Shown in pieces: positions 23,787-32,919 of a stretch of DNA of 64,000 bases (its first letter is position 1; the number at the start of each line of letters is the position of its first letter). The position numbers were made by a program, and so were the translations under genes. The stretch comes from Donghicola tyrosinivorans (GTDB lineage Bacteria > Pseudomonadota > Alphaproteobacteria > Rhodobacterales > Rhodobacteraceae): assembly GCF_003003355.1 (NCBI RefSeq), contig NZ_PVTQ01000010.1:99339-163338 (forward strand), read 5' to 3'. The notes beneath the pieces are model-generated. The model did no database searches. It was not told the origin of the DNA and saw only the letters and a program-made list of their open reading frames with translations.

Positions 23787-26705
23787 CTGACGCAGGGCGC
23801 TTAGGTGATCGGGCAGTTGTGAGGTGCGCGAATAGTCCCTTGCAGGTGCGCCATATGCAACGCCTGTGGGTAGGTCGGCCAAGTCCCCGAACAGCTCGAA
23901 CACCTCATGGCGGGCGGCGGCGTCCATGCTGCCAAGGGCGGTTTGGCCGGGGTAGAGGCTTTCGCTAGGGACGCCGTTGGCAAAGATCACCTCATGCTGG
24001 TCGAACAGCAGGTGCATGTATGTCACCGCGCGGCAACCAAGCATCTGGCGCACCGCGCCGCCGGGCAGGCGGGCAAGATGGATGGCCCGATAGAGGATCT
24101 CATCCCCGCCGCGGGTGTCGGTCTTTAGCAGAACCCCATGCTGGGGCGAGACGATCAGATCGCGGTCAAACCCGAAAAACTCGTGCCGCAGCAGGATGGG
24201 GCGCAGATGGGGCTGTGCGTCCAACTCTTGCGCGTCCAGAGTGCGCTGGCCTACCCAAAGCAAGGGTTTCACGCCATTATCGCGGGTGACGACCAGATCA
24301 CCGGGGGCCAGCGTTTCAATCGGCACATCGCCCGACGGGGTGCGGATCAAGGTGCCGGGGGTGAAGCACACAACGCCGGTATTGTCGTTGCTAAAGGTCG
24401 CGCCGGTGGCGGTGGCACCGGTGACGGTCAGCGAGCCCGCACCGAATTGCAGGTTGTCCGAATAGTCGACCGCCTTGCCTTGGGTGTCGGTGGTGTTCGA
24501 CTGGTTCAGGATGCCGTCGTCTGCTTGGTCCGCCCAGATTTCCTTCAGTGTGTCGTAGTGGCCCGACAGATCCAGAAAGTCGTTGTTGGTGCTGTCGCCA
24601 TCGAAAAGCGCACCGGTGTTGCCGGTGTTGAAATCGCTGATGGTGTCATTCCCGCCCGAGATGACAAAGGTGTCATCGCCTGCACCGCCGGTCAGAACGT
24701 CACTGTCCAGCCCGCCGTCCAGCGTGTCATTGCCCGCGCCACCATCGATGGTGTCATTGCCTGCGCCGCCGGTCAGACTGTCATTGCCCGCCGCGCTGAC
24801 CAGATCGGGATCGTTCAGGCCTGTGTCGATGATCGCAACGCCGCTGTCGGCTTCACTGGCCGAAACCAGCAGCCCGCCCGCGATGTCGATATCTTCGGAA
24901 TCCGCAAGCTCGGCACCGCCTTCGCCAGCATCATTGATCACATGGGTCTGGGTGAGCGTGACCGTTCCATCGCCGTTGACGGTCGGTTTATAGAAGAACA
25001 GGCCGCCCTGTTCGCCGCCAACAACCAGCGCACCGCCGTCGTCCGAGGGCATGAACCCCATCGATGAGATATCGGTGACGGTGTTGTCTAGCTGACCGAC
25101 AAGGGTCAGGTCATAGCTGGTGGTGCCATCGACGCGGAAGATCACCACATCATCATCGGTGCCGCCTACGAACAGATAGGTCTTGCCACCAATCTCGCCA
25201 AAGGCTCCGGCCGAGACGTTCCAAAGGCCGGTCTCATTGGGGGCGATCAGGTCGCGTGACAGGCTTTCACCCGCCGGATTGGTGTCACCCGCGCCCGCCG
25301 CGTCATCGGCCCGCGCATCCTGCAAGGTCAGCTGGCCGCTGCTGTTCAGGGTCCAAAGGGCGATGCCGTTCTCGGACCCGCCCGAGATGACAAAGGTCTT
25401 GCCACTGCTGTTGGTAAAGCTTTCCAGCAGGGACGAGGAACTCTGCCCGCTTTCGGCCAGAAAATTCTCGCCCGCGCCGCCTTGGTCGTATTTGATATCG
25501 GTCTGGGTCAGCAGCCCGTCAGAGCCAATGCGGTAGACCGTCATCGCATCGGCCATGCCACCCGCTGTGGCCAGCAGATAGGCGTTACCGCCGACTTCGA
25601 CCGCTGAAAGCTCGCCCACTTCGTCCAGATTGCTGCCGCTGATGCGGTTCACAAAAGTAAGCGTGCCCATGCTGTTCACGCTAGAGATACCGATGGTGTC
25701 CGTGTCGTGGTCAGCGGTGTAGACGTAGCTGGCACCAGTGCTAAGCGTGATGCTGGCCATTGCCTCGATGTTGTGGAAGCCGTTGCTGTGGTCCGCTTGT
25801 GTGACCTTGCTGATCTGGCCGCCAAGGATCTGGCCATAGGTCGCCGAGGTCGGGTCGTTGTCGACCTCATAGCTGGCGATGCCGTCTGTGGATGCCAGAC
25901 GCTCGGACGAGATCAGGATGGTCTTGCCGTTCGCAAGCTCTAGCAGTTCAACCGCGCGGGTCTGCCAGGATTCCGTCTGGCCATTGTCCTGAAGGTTGTC
26001 CGAGTTCACTGGGTTCAGCGTGCCATAGGTCGCGCCGCCTTCGGTGTCGCCATAGATCACGTCGGCCCCGTCGCCGCCTGAAATCGTATCGGCCCCGCCG
26101 CCACCTTCGATGGTGTCGTTGCCCGCGCCGCCGCTGATCACATTGTTGGTGCCGTCGATCTGGTCCCCATGCACGTCCACATGGCCAAGACGCAGGTTGT
26201 CCCCAAGGCTGGTGCCGTCCACCACACCGTTGGTAAAGCCGTTATCGATCCGGTCAGCGGCCATCAGCGCGTCATTCAAGACGACTTCATTCAAGGTCAC
26301 CGAAGCAATCGGTTTTTCCGCAAGTGCGGCCTGCTCGGCCTCACCGCCGATAGGGTTGGGAAGGATATAGGTTTGGCCGGTGGTGGTTTGTCCGATGCGG
26401 ATATTATAGCTGATCGAGGTGCCGTCGGTGAACGTCACCGTCGATTGGTAAACCGCGATGCCGTCAAACGTGTAAGTCGTGCCATTAACCGAGAATTGCT
26501 CATTCGCCGCATTGTTATTGGTGTCGTAACTATCCCCGACACTTCCAACTGTTGACAGGGTTTGCAGCGAATTGGCCAGAGGGTTGCCAAGACTTCCGAA
26601 GGTCAGCCCGCGCAACGCAGTGGCATTTCCCGAAATGTTATCGCCTTCGTTGACATCGATTTGGGTTAGAACACCAAGATAAATGACATCAAAAGTTCTC
26701 GACAC
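23778..26705 (-). CDS. Large RTX-repeat, beta-propeller and Hint-domain protein
   Basis: This is a 975-residue acidic protein. Calcium-binding RTX nonapeptides (GGxGxDxIxGG) occur at about 188-222 and again at about 638-681. Between them is a long repetitive stretch that looks like a beta-propeller (about 230-630). The C-terminal Hint domain (from about 778, VCFTPGTLIRTPSGDVPIET) resembles the Hedgehog/intein Hint_2 domain common in Rhodobacteraceae and may self-cleave. There is no Sec signal, which fits type I secretion, although no HlyBD genes are nearby. Likely a secreted surface or biofilm protein; function unknown. Only the Cys-Phe-Thr-Pro-Gly-Thr start of the Hint motif can be checked here. 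The gene is a single unit convergent with the two-component operon. Confidence 0.8.
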   Translation of the reverse strand: MSRTFDVIYLGVLTQIDVNEGDNISGNATALRGLTFGSLGNPLANSLQTLSTVGSVGDSYDTNNNAANEQFSVNGTTYTFDGIAVYQSTVTFTDGTSISYNIRIGQTTTGQTYILPNPIGGEAEQAALAEKPIASVTLNEVVLNDALMAADRIDNGFTNGVVDGTSLGDNLRLGHVDVHGDQIDGTNNVISGGAGNDTIEGGGGADTISGGDGADVIYGDTEGGATYGTLNPVNSDNLQDNGQTESWQTRAVELLELANGKTILISSERLASTDGIASYEVDNDPTSATYGQILGGQISKVTQADHSNGFHNIEAMASITLSTGASYVYTADHDTDTIGISSVNSMGTLTFVNRISGSNLDEVGELSAVEVGGNAYLLATAGGMADAMTVYRIGSDGLLTQTDIKYDQGGAGENFLAESGQSSSSLLESFTNSSGKTFVISGGSENGIALWTLNSSGQLTLQDARADDAAGAGDTNPAGESLSRDLIAPNETGLWNVSAGAFGEIGGKTYLFVGGTDDDVVIFRVDGTTSYDLTLVGQLDNTVTDISSMGFMPSDDGGALVVGGEQGGLFFYKPTVNGDGTVTLTQTHVINDAGEGGAELADSEDIDIAGGLLVSASEADSGVAIIDTGLNDPDLVSAAGNDSLTGGAGNDTIDGGAGNDTLDGGLDSDVLTGGAGDDTFVISGGNDTISDFNTGNTGALFDGDSTNNDFLDLSGHYDTLKEIWADQADDGILNQSNTTDTQGKAVDYSDNLQFGAGSLTVTGATATGATFSNDNTGVVCFTPGTLIRTPSGDVPIETLAPGDLVVTRDNGVKPLLWVGQRTLDAQELDAQPHLRPILLRHEFFGFDRDLIVSPQHGVLLKTDTRGGDEILYRAIHLARLPGGAVRQMLGCRAVTYMHLLFDQHEVIFANGVPSESLYPGQTALGSMDAAARHEVFELFGDLADLPTGVAYGAPARDYSRTSQLPDHLSALRQAG

Positions 26706-26823
26706 GGGTCTTCCCTTCTAGTTCCATAAGCTTTCTGCCCGCGAAATCGCTCCGCAGGTTTCTTGGCCATCGGACTAGGAAACGACGCTCAAATGGGCGG
26801 TTTTATTGGGACGGGCTTATCCC

Positions 26824-26846
26824 ATACGTAATTGAAAATTACATAT
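26824..26846. promoter_or_regulatory. 23-bp operator-like palindrome
   Basis: ATACGTAATT-GAA-AATTACATAT is an inverted repeat with 10-bp arms and one mismatched pair. It is 119 bp upstream of the RTX/Hint start on the minus strand and about 290 bp upstream of mobA. It resembles operator sites of TetR/MarR-type regulators in form; no such regulator is in the window. Confidence 0.4.
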
Positions 26847-27034
26847 GAACGGGTGGCTGAGGCATACGTTTGGCCGTATCCGACGCGCTGCGCTTGGCGC
26901 GGTATGGGCCGTTGTACCGGAACTTCAACGCTGAAGCAGGCCGGAATCAAGCCGGTTCGAACGGGTGGATGGCGTTGCGCTGCAGGTTGGTTATGCGGGA
27001 TTTTCTAGTCGAAAACCTTTCCAACATACTGAGA

Positions 27035-27106
27035 TATCTAGAATTATATTTAGATAGTATGTATACATATTTTTATTTGACGAAAGATGATAAGTACAGT
27101 TATCAA
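27035..27106 (+). promoter_or_regulatory. Candidate mobA promoter and operator palindromes
   Basis: TTGACG (27077-27082) and TATCAA (27101-27106) are 18 bp apart and would start transcription about 25 bp before the mobA start codon. Upstream lie TATCTA (27035-27040)/TAGATA (27051-27056) and the perfect 12-bp palindrome TATGTATACATA (27058-27069), placed where an activator or repressor could bind. All assignments are by pattern only. Confidence 0.45.
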
Positions 27107-27135
27107 TGAAGGATCAACCAAGGGGAGGTAGGGCG

Positions 27136-29058
27136 ATGCAATTCTACATGGACGGTTTTCGTGGGGGCGACCCTGATATCAAGAACGCAGCACCAAACCG
27201 CCGAGACCGGACGCCTTTTGCACCCCTGCCGGAAAAGGTCGATGTGCTGATCGCAGGCTGTGGTCCGGCGGGGCTGTGTCTGGCGGCGCAACTGTCCCAG
27301 TTCCCCCAGATCGACACCATGATCGTCGAGCGCAAGCCCGGCCCGCTGGAAAAAGGGCAGGCCGACGGGATCAACACCCGCACGATGGAAATGTTTCAGG
27401 CTTTCGGTTTTGGCGAGAAGGTGAAACGCGAAAGCTATTGGGTCAACCAGACCACCTTCTGGACGCCGAACCCCGAAAACCCCGACCACATCCAGCGGGT
27501 CGGGCGGGTGCAGGACGTGCCGGATGACAGCTCGGAGATGCCGCATACGCTGATTAACCAAGCGCGTGTGCATGAGCTGTTCCTCGATGTGATGAAAAAC
27601 GCGCCCTCGAAACTGGTGCCTGACTATTCGTGGCAGGTGGCGGATTTGACCATTGATCCAGATGCGGAAGATTACCCCGTGACCGTGATCCTTGAGAACA
27701 CCGGCATCAACGCGGGCGACCGCAAGATCGTGCGGGCGCGCTATGTGGTGGGCTGCGACGGGGCGCGGTCCAGCGTGCGCACGGCGATTGGCGGCCAGCT
27801 GCACGGGGATGCGGCCCATCAGGCGTGGGGCGTGATGGATATCCTTGCCAACACCGATTTCCCCGATGTGCGCCAGAAGTGCCTGATCGCCTCGCAGAAG
27901 GAAGGGAACATCCTGATCCTGCCCCGCGAAGGCGGCTATCTGTTCCGGATGTATGTGGAACTGGACAAGCTGAACCCGGATGAGCGGGTCGCCAACCGCA
28001 ACCTCAAGGCCGAGGATATCATCGCGGCGGCCAACCGGATCATGAAGCCCTACACCATCGACGTGAAGCAGGTGGTCTGGTGGTCGATCTATGAGATCGG
28101 ACACCGCCTGAGCGACCGTTTCGATGATGTGCCCGAGGGCGTGGATCGCAATCCTTGCGTCTTTACGTCGGGGGATGCCTGCCACACCCACAGCCCCAAG
28201 GCGGGGCAGGGGATGAACGTGTCCATGCAGGATACCTTCAACCTTGGCTGGAAGCTGATCCACGTGCTGACGGGCCGTGCTGACGCCAGCCTTCTGCGCA
28301 GTTACTCCAAAGAACGCTGGGTCGAGGCTAAGCGCCTGATCGACACCGATCATGCGTGGTCGCGCATCATGTCCGCCCCTCCGGGTCAGTCGGAACTGGA
28401 CGGCGCGGGCATGCCCCGTTTCCAAAAGCAGTTCATTGAGAACCTCGAATTTACCGGTGGTTTGGCGGTGAAATATGACCCCTCGGCTCTGACGGCGCAG
28501 CCGGTGCATCAGGATTTGGCCAGCGGCCAGCAGATCGGCCGCCGCTTTCATTCCGCCCCTGTTGTGCGGGTAGCCGATGCCATGCAGATGCAATTGGGTC
28601 ATGCGGCAGAGGCCGACGGGCGCTGGCGCATCTATGCCTTTGCTGGCGAGGGGGATAGCTCGGAGGCAGGCTCGGGCATTCACAAGCTGGCCGATTGGTT
28701 GGAACATGATCCGGCCTCGCCCGTGGTCCGGCACACCCGCAAGGATGAGGATATCGACGCGATCATCGACGTGCGGGCCATATTCCAGCAGACATTTGAC
28801 CAACTGGCCTATGAGGACATGCCGAGCCTCTTGAAACCCAAGAAGGGCAAGCTGGGGCTGCAGGACTATGAAAAAGTCTTCTGCACTGATCACAAAGGCA
28901 TGGGCGATATCTTTGACATGCGCGGGATCGACAGGGCGAAAGGCTGCATGATCGTGGTGCGCCCCGACCAGTATATCGCCAACGTCCTGCCGCTGAACGG
29001 CACTGCGGAACTGTCGACCTTTTTTGATGGCATCCTGTTGCCCGTGGGCGCAGATTGA
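27136..29058 (+). CDS. mobA: 3-Hydroxybenzoate 4-monooxygenase (MobA-type flavoprotein)
   Basis: The 640-residue flavin monooxygenase of the phenol 2-monooxygenase family hydroxylates 3-hydroxybenzoate to protocatechuate using NADPH and O2. It has an FAD dinucleotide motif VLIAGCGPAGLCLAAQL (38-54), GQADGINTRTMEMF, a second FAD motif GDACHTHSPKAGQGMN (about 345-360), and a C-terminal thioredoxin-like domain. Length and sequence order match Comamonas MobA (639 residues), including AWGVMDI and FHSAPVVRV segments. The start at 27136 follows GGGGAGG; the frame from 27106 is less likely. It is monocistronic with a terminator at 29080-29107. No protocatechuate dioxygenase is in the window. Confidence 0.82.
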   Translation: MQFYMDGFRGGDPDIKNAAPNRRDRTPFAPLPEKVDVLIAGCGPAGLCLAAQLSQFPQIDTMIVERKPGPLEKGQADGINTRTMEMFQAFGFGEKVKRESYWVNQTTFWTPNPENPDHIQRVGRVQDVPDDSSEMPHTLINQARVHELFLDVMKNAPSKLVPDYSWQVADLTIDPDAEDYPVTVILENTGINAGDRKIVRARYVVGCDGARSSVRTAIGGQLHGDAAHQAWGVMDILANTDFPDVRQKCLIASQKEGNILILPREGGYLFRMYVELDKLNPDERVANRNLKAEDIIAAANRIMKPYTIDVKQVVWWSIYEIGHRLSDRFDDVPEGVDRNPCVFTSGDACHTHSPKAGQGMNVSMQDTFNLGWKLIHVLTGRADASLLRSYSKERWVEAKRLIDTDHAWSRIMSAPPGQSELDGAGMPRFQKQFIENLEFTGGLAVKYDPSALTAQPVHQDLASGQQIGRRFHSAPVVRVADAMQMQLGHAAEADGRWRIYAFAGEGDSSEAGSGIHKLADWLEHDPASPVVRHTRKDEDIDAIIDVRAIFQQTFDQLAYEDMPSLLKPKKGKLGLQDYEKVFCTDHKGMGDIFDMRGIDRAKGCMIVVRPDQYIANVLPLNGTAELSTFFDGILLPVGAD

Positions 29059-29079
29059 TCCACCGTCATAGACACCCAA

Positions 29080-29107
29080 AAGGGTCGCGAGGCATCCCGC
29101 GACCCTT
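29080..29107. terminator. Bidirectional terminator between mobA and the TRAP gene
   Basis: AAGGGTCGCG (29080-29089) and CGCGACCCTT (29098-29107) form a perfect 10-bp stem with an 8-nt loop, flanked by A and T residues on both sides. It lies between the convergent stops at 29058 and 29127. Confidence 0.75.
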
Positions 29108-29126
29108 AATTTACGTCATGAAACGC

Positions 29127-30140
29127 TTATTTGTTGCCCAAGCCGATCCGCGCGATAAAGGCTTTGTGGCTGTCCACCAGACTCTGGGTTTCGGGGGTTT
29201 TCTTGGCCCATTCGTCCCAGCGGCCAATCGCGGCTTCACGGAAGGTAGCGCGATCCTCAGCGGACCAGTCATAGATCGTGACGCCTTGCTCGGGCAGCTT
29301 GGCGAGCGCCTCGCCGTTCTCGACGATGGTCAGAGCCATCAGTTTCAGCCCCAATGAATCCATTGCAGTACGCATGATCGCCTGCTGGCTCTCGTCCAGC
29401 GACTCCCACACGCTGGTCGAACAGGCCAGATGGTCCGCCGACATGGAATGGAAGCCCGGATAAGTGGTGTGCTTGGCGATGTCATAGATGCCAAGACCCA
29501 CGTTATTGGCCAACGTCGAGGCATCGGCCCCGTCAATGATCCCCGTCTCAAGCGAGGTGAAAATCTCGGTAAAGTCCATCACCAGCGGCGTCGATCCGAG
29601 GGCGGCGAAAATTTCCGACTCCATGCCGGGGGGCGAGCGGAACTTGAAGCCCTTCAGGTCTTCGATCCCGTTCAGAGGGCGGGTCGAGTTCAGGCTTTCC
29701 TGACCACCCAAATAGCCGCCGACAAAGGTCATGCCTTCGGGGCCGTAAAGGGCGTTGATCGCCTCGGCGCCGCCGCCGTATTTCAGCCAAGCGTGCCACT
29801 GGATCGGCGTGTCATAGCCGCCCATGGTGTCGGCCACGAACTGGTAGGCGGGGTTCAGGCCGGTCTGGTAGCTGCCGTTGGTCATGTCGCAGTCCAGAAT
29901 GCCATTTGCCGCCGCCGAGAAGGTCTCGGCCGAAGCGACCACAGCCGAGCTGTAGAACATCTCGATATCGATCGAGCCGCCGGACATGAGTTCGACGTCT
30001 TTCACAAAGTCCTGCACCATGCGCCCCGAGGCGGATTCAGGCGCTTGGTGGGTCTGGATACGCAGGTTCACGGTGTCCGCCGATGCGGCGCCTGCGGCCA
30101 TCAGGGTGCTGCACAGAAGCAGTGTCATTGTCTTGGTCAT
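29127..30140 (-). CDS. Orphan TRAP-type (DctP family) substrate-binding protein
   Basis: The 337-residue periplasmic protein has a signal peptide MTKTMTLLLCSTLMAAGAASA cleaved before DTVNL. The mature part shows DctP features: QTHQAPESASGRMVQDFVKDV, LKGFKFRSPPGMESEIFAALG and a conserved arginine (KFRSP) that usually binds a carboxylate. It is closer to the TakP/mannitol-chloroaromatic subgroup than to DctP proper. The start at 30140 follows GGGAGGAAGACC. No DctQ or DctM gene lies beside it, so it must share membrane subunits with another locus or have a non-transport role. It is downstream of a SAF-domain oxidoreductase gene and probably belongs to the same unit. An organic acid ligand is likely. 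Confidence 0.82.
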   Translation of the reverse strand: MTKTMTLLLCSTLMAAGAASADTVNLRIQTHQAPESASGRMVQDFVKDVELMSGGSIDIEMFYSSAVVASAETFSAAANGILDCDMTNGSYQTGLNPAYQFVADTMGGYDTPIQWHAWLKYGGGAEAINALYGPEGMTFVGGYLGGQESLNSTRPLNGIEDLKGFKFRSPPGMESEIFAALGSTPLVMDFTEIFTSLETGIIDGADASTLANNVGLGIYDIAKHTTYPGFHSMSADHLACSTSVWESLDESQQAIMRTAMDSLGLKLMALTIVENGEALAKLPEQGVTIYDWSAEDRATFREAAIGRWDEWAKKTPETQSLVDSHKAFIARIGLGNK

Positions 30141-30194
30141 TGGTCTTCCTCCCTTGGTGGCTGCCCCTTTGGCGGGCATGCCTGTTTTGATCAC

Positions 30195-30217
30195 CGCCGC
30201 CCCGTTTGCGGGCGGCG
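30195..30217 (-). other. Intercistronic GC-rich hairpin
   Basis: CGCCGCCC (30195-30202) and GGGCGGCG (30210-30217) form a perfect 8-bp stem between the SAF oxidoreductase stop (30298) and the TRAP binding-protein start (30140). No T-run follows on the minus strand. It may adjust relative expression of the two genes. Confidence 0.5.
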
Positions 30218-30297
30218 ATGTCTTGTGGTGTCGTTTCTCAACAATGCGGCCTCTTGATCCCTGCCGACACAAAAGCGCCGACAGGGAGGAGAGGGCC

Positions 30298-31671
30298 TTA
30301 TTCCGCCGCCAGCAGCTGCGGTCTGAACGCGTCTTCCATCGCGCGGCGCACGGTGACGGCCTGACTGTCCGATGCCTCTACATCGTCCCAGCTTAGAACC
30401 TGCCCTTCAGGGACATCGCGCTTCAGCTTCATGCCGTGGGCCAGACCGATGGGTAGCGCTTTTGCGGCCAGTGAATCCTCGGCCCGTGCGATGCGGCCCC
30501 AGACGGTGTAGCCGCCTTCGCCGTCCAGCATATCGCCCGGCTTCAGGCCCTTTTTCGCGACCGCCACCACGTCCGAGACCAACCCGTTCGTGCGGCCTGT
30601 CGGCTCGCCCCGCAGGGCGGCACTGGCGACGCTGATGCCAAGTTCTAGACCGATCAGATGGGACGGGCGGTAAAGCGTTGCGTAGCGACCCGATTTGTCG
30701 GTGGTGACCCCGTATTCACGGAAGCAGCGGCGCACATAATCCGCGCCTTTGCCCTCTTCATCGCTGGCTTCAAGGGTCACGTAGACCCCCCAGCGCAGAT
30801 CGCCAAAGACCTGCCGTCCGTCCCGTTCAACACTTGAGACAACCTCGACCATGCCCGCCTGTTCCAGCACGCCGCCGTGGGCGCGGGGTTTTAGAACCTC
30901 GGGCAGATCATGGGTGCCGCAGGGCGGGAACAGCAGACCGTCTTTGGGGGCCAACAGACCCGCCGCGTTCGAGATCGCCGCCATTTCCAGCGAGGATTTG
31001 GTGCCATCAAGGAACGAGTTGAACATCTGCGGGTTCATCCCGCCTGCCGCCGCCTCTTCGGGCGTCAGGCCATAGTGGCCCCAGACCGTGTCGGGGGTGG
31101 ATTGGGCAAATTCCGGCAGGTATTTCGTGCCCTTACCGGCGGCAACCACCTTAAACCCACAGGCGCGGGCCCAGTCGATCTGCTCGCACACCAAAGCGGG
31201 CTGGTCGCCGTAGGCCATCGAATAGACCAGACCGGCCTTGTCGAATTCCTGCACCAGATAGGCACCGGCCAGCACGTCGGCCTCGACGTTGACCATGACC
31301 ATGTGACAGCCATTCTGGGCAGCTAGCAGCGCGTGGCGGATGCCTGCGGCGGGGCTGCCGGTGGCGTCGATGATGACTTCCATGCCAGGGGTGCTGATCA
31401 GGGCGGCGCTGTCCTCGGTCAGGCAGGTGCGGCCTGTGTTCATGGCGTCAGAGAGGCTGTCGGTAACCGCTGCATCCGCGTCCCAGCCGGTGTTCACCAG
31501 CGCCTTGCGCGCCCGTTCTGGCGACAAATCCGCGATCCCCACCAGATGCATGCCGGGGATATGGCGCACTTGGCTAAGGAACATCGAGCCGAACTTGCCC
31601 GCCCCGATCAGGCCCACGCGGATCGGCTTGCCCTCCGCCTGACGGGCGGCCAGCTTGGTGTAAAGGTTCAT
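30298..31671 (-). CDS. Homoserine dehydrogenase-like oxidoreductase with C-terminal SAF domain
   Basis: The 457-residue protein has a Rossmann NAD(P) motif VGLIGAGKFGSMF (19-31), an inner GAF/homoserine-dehydrogenase-like region (EVIIDATGSPAAG, MVMVNVEADVLAG) and a C-terminal SAF-type domain (about 370-440, LKPGDMLDGEGGYTVWGRI). Proteins of this shape are often mislabelled FlgA. SAF domains occur in sialic acid synthase and altronate dehydratase, so a hydroxy-acid or polyol-acid substrate is plausible, but the reaction is not known. It is divergent from a LysR gene and followed by the TRAP binding protein, so the three may form one uptake and catabolic unit. Confidence 0.7.
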   Translation of the reverse strand: MNLYTKLAARQAEGKPIRVGLIGAGKFGSMFLSQVRHIPGMHLVGIADLSPERARKALVNTGWDADAAVTDSLSDAMNTGRTCLTEDSAALISTPGMEVIIDATGSPAAGIRHALLAAQNGCHMVMVNVEADVLAGAYLVQEFDKAGLVYSMAYGDQPALVCEQIDWARACGFKVVAAGKGTKYLPEFAQSTPDTVWGHYGLTPEEAAAGGMNPQMFNSFLDGTKSSLEMAAISNAAGLLAPKDGLLFPPCGTHDLPEVLKPRAHGGVLEQAGMVEVVSSVERDGRQVFGDLRWGVYVTLEASDEEGKGADYVRRCFREYGVTTDKSGRYATLYRPSHLIGLELGISVASAALRGEPTGRTNGLVSDVVAVAKKGLKPGDMLDGEGGYTVWGRIARAEDSLAAKALPIGLAHGMKLKRDVPEGQVLSWDDVEASDSQAVTVRRAMEDAFRPQLLAAE

Positions 31672-31912
31672 AAATCACTCCTCGGGAGGGTGGCTGGCCG
31701 CGGCATCCGTCTTTGCGGGAAAGCACGTCTTCAGAGGGCGCTAAATTGCGCCAAGCTGCTGAAAACCATGTCATTTCCTGTAAGGTAACCCCATCCAAAG
31801 GGGCCGATGCAGCGTTCCGGTCAAAGCCCTCCTCCAACTTTGACCGATCCATCTGATTCAATTTTAGGCGGAACTGAAGCGAAAGAACAAACGACTTTTC
31901 AGGCGCGATTCA

Positions 31913-31925
31913 TTAGAATATCTAA
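31913..31925. promoter_or_regulatory. LysR-type palindrome at the LysR start
   Basis: TTAGA-ATA-TCTAA (31913-31925) is a perfect T-N11-A palindrome that ends 5 bp before the LysR ATG at 31931. It fits an autoregulatory LysR box shared with the divergent SAF oxidoreductase gene, although it is closer to the LysR start than usual. Confidence 0.45.
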
Positions 31926-31930
31926 AGTGG

Positions 31931-32824
31931 ATGAGCATCCCGTTCCGCGCCATAACCGCCTTTCACGCCGCCGCCCGCACGGGCAGCATGCAGCAGGCTG
32001 CCGAGGTTCTGGGCGTCACGCCAAGCGCGGTCAGCCAGCAAATCCAGATCATTGAAGCCCACATCGGCGTGCGCCTTTTCAGCCGAAAGGGCCGCAAATC
32101 GGTGCTGACCGAAGCGGGCGAGCGGTATTTCGAGATGATCCGCGATGATGTGGATCGCATCACCGCCGCGACCGAGCGGATGCGGGGTGTGAACTCTTAC
32201 ACCACGCTGAACGTGCGCATCGCGCCGACCTTTGCGACCAAATGGGTGATGCCGCGTCTGGACGAATTTCTGGCACTGCACCCTGATATTGAATTGCGGC
32301 TGGACGCCACGAACGAGCCGCCAGATTTCGCCCGCGAGAACATTGATCTGGAGATCCGCCACGGGGCCGGTCCGTGGCACGGGCTACATGTTGAACCGCT
32401 GGTCGATGAACCGATGGAGGTGCTTTGCGCCCCGAAGTACGCGGCGGCGCAGTCCCTGAGTGCTGCGCAACTGGACGGACATACGCTGATCCATTCGGTC
32501 AAGAATGTGGTGCAGTGGTCGGACTGGTTCCAGCATCAGGGTCACCCCATGCCGACCCAGTCGCGGCGGGTGCTGTTCGACCGTGCCCATATGTCCATCG
32601 ATCTGGCAGCAAATGGTCACGGGCTAGCGCTGGAATCCCGCCTGACCGCCGCGCAAGAGATCGCCAGTGGCCGCCTTGTGCCCGCGATCCGCGATGCAAA
32701 GCCGATTATCCAGCAATCCTTGTGGCTGGTCTGCCCCTATTCGCACCTGAACCGTCGCAAGGTCCGCCATTTCTACAACTGGCTGAAATCGACCCTGACC
32801 GAGTTTCCCGCCGCCGCGCACTGA
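31931..32824 (+). CDS. LysR-family regulator, GcvA-like
   Basis: The 297-residue LysR protein has an N-terminal HTH (about 6-63, FHAAARTGSMQQAAEVLGVTPSAVSQQIQ) and an effector domain (about 90-290) of the GcvA/AmpR subgroup (VRIAPTFATKWVMPRLDEF). It is divergent from the SAF oxidoreductase gene and probably regulates it and the TRAP gene, with LysR-type palindrome TTAGA-ATA-TCTAA just upstream. It lies 95 bp before the intradiol dioxygenase gene, so a shared role in aromatic catabolism is also possible. Confidence 0.84.
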   Translation: MSIPFRAITAFHAAARTGSMQQAAEVLGVTPSAVSQQIQIIEAHIGVRLFSRKGRKSVLTEAGERYFEMIRDDVDRITAATERMRGVNSYTTLNVRIAPTFATKWVMPRLDEFLALHPDIELRLDATNEPPDFARENIDLEIRHGAGPWHGLHVEPLVDEPMEVLCAPKYAAAQSLSAAQLDGHTLIHSVKNVVQWSDWFQHQGHPMPTQSRRVLFDRAHMSIDLAANGHGLALESRLTAAQEIASGRLVPAIRDAKPIIQQSLWLVCPYSHLNRRKVRHFYNWLKSTLTEFPAAAH

Positions 32825-32919
32825 TCAGGTATTACGCGATACCTGTTGGCTTATTGGGTCCAGTTGGGTTTTTCGTCAAACCTTCTCTCGCACCAGCGTC
32901 GCCAGAGGAGGAGGAGCCA

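Larger units (their letters stand above)
26706..27135. other. 430-bp divergent regulatory gap, AT-rich at its right end
   Basis: This gap separates the divergent RTX/Hint gene and mobA. It holds a 23-bp palindrome (26824-26846) and an AT-rich stretch (about 27000-27110) with palindromes and a candidate promoter. No protein-coding gene is convincing: the only frame of note (26870-27109) has no ribosome site or domain and ends in the mobA promoter. Confidence 0.55.

Noticed and set aside
26870..27109. 79-codon plus-strand frame before mobA
   Set aside because: No ribosome site, no domain, runs through the AT-rich promoter region and ends at the mobA start; probably chance.
27106..29079. 658-codon minus-strand frame opposite mobA
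   Set aside because: Antisense shadow of a gene with intact FAD motifs.
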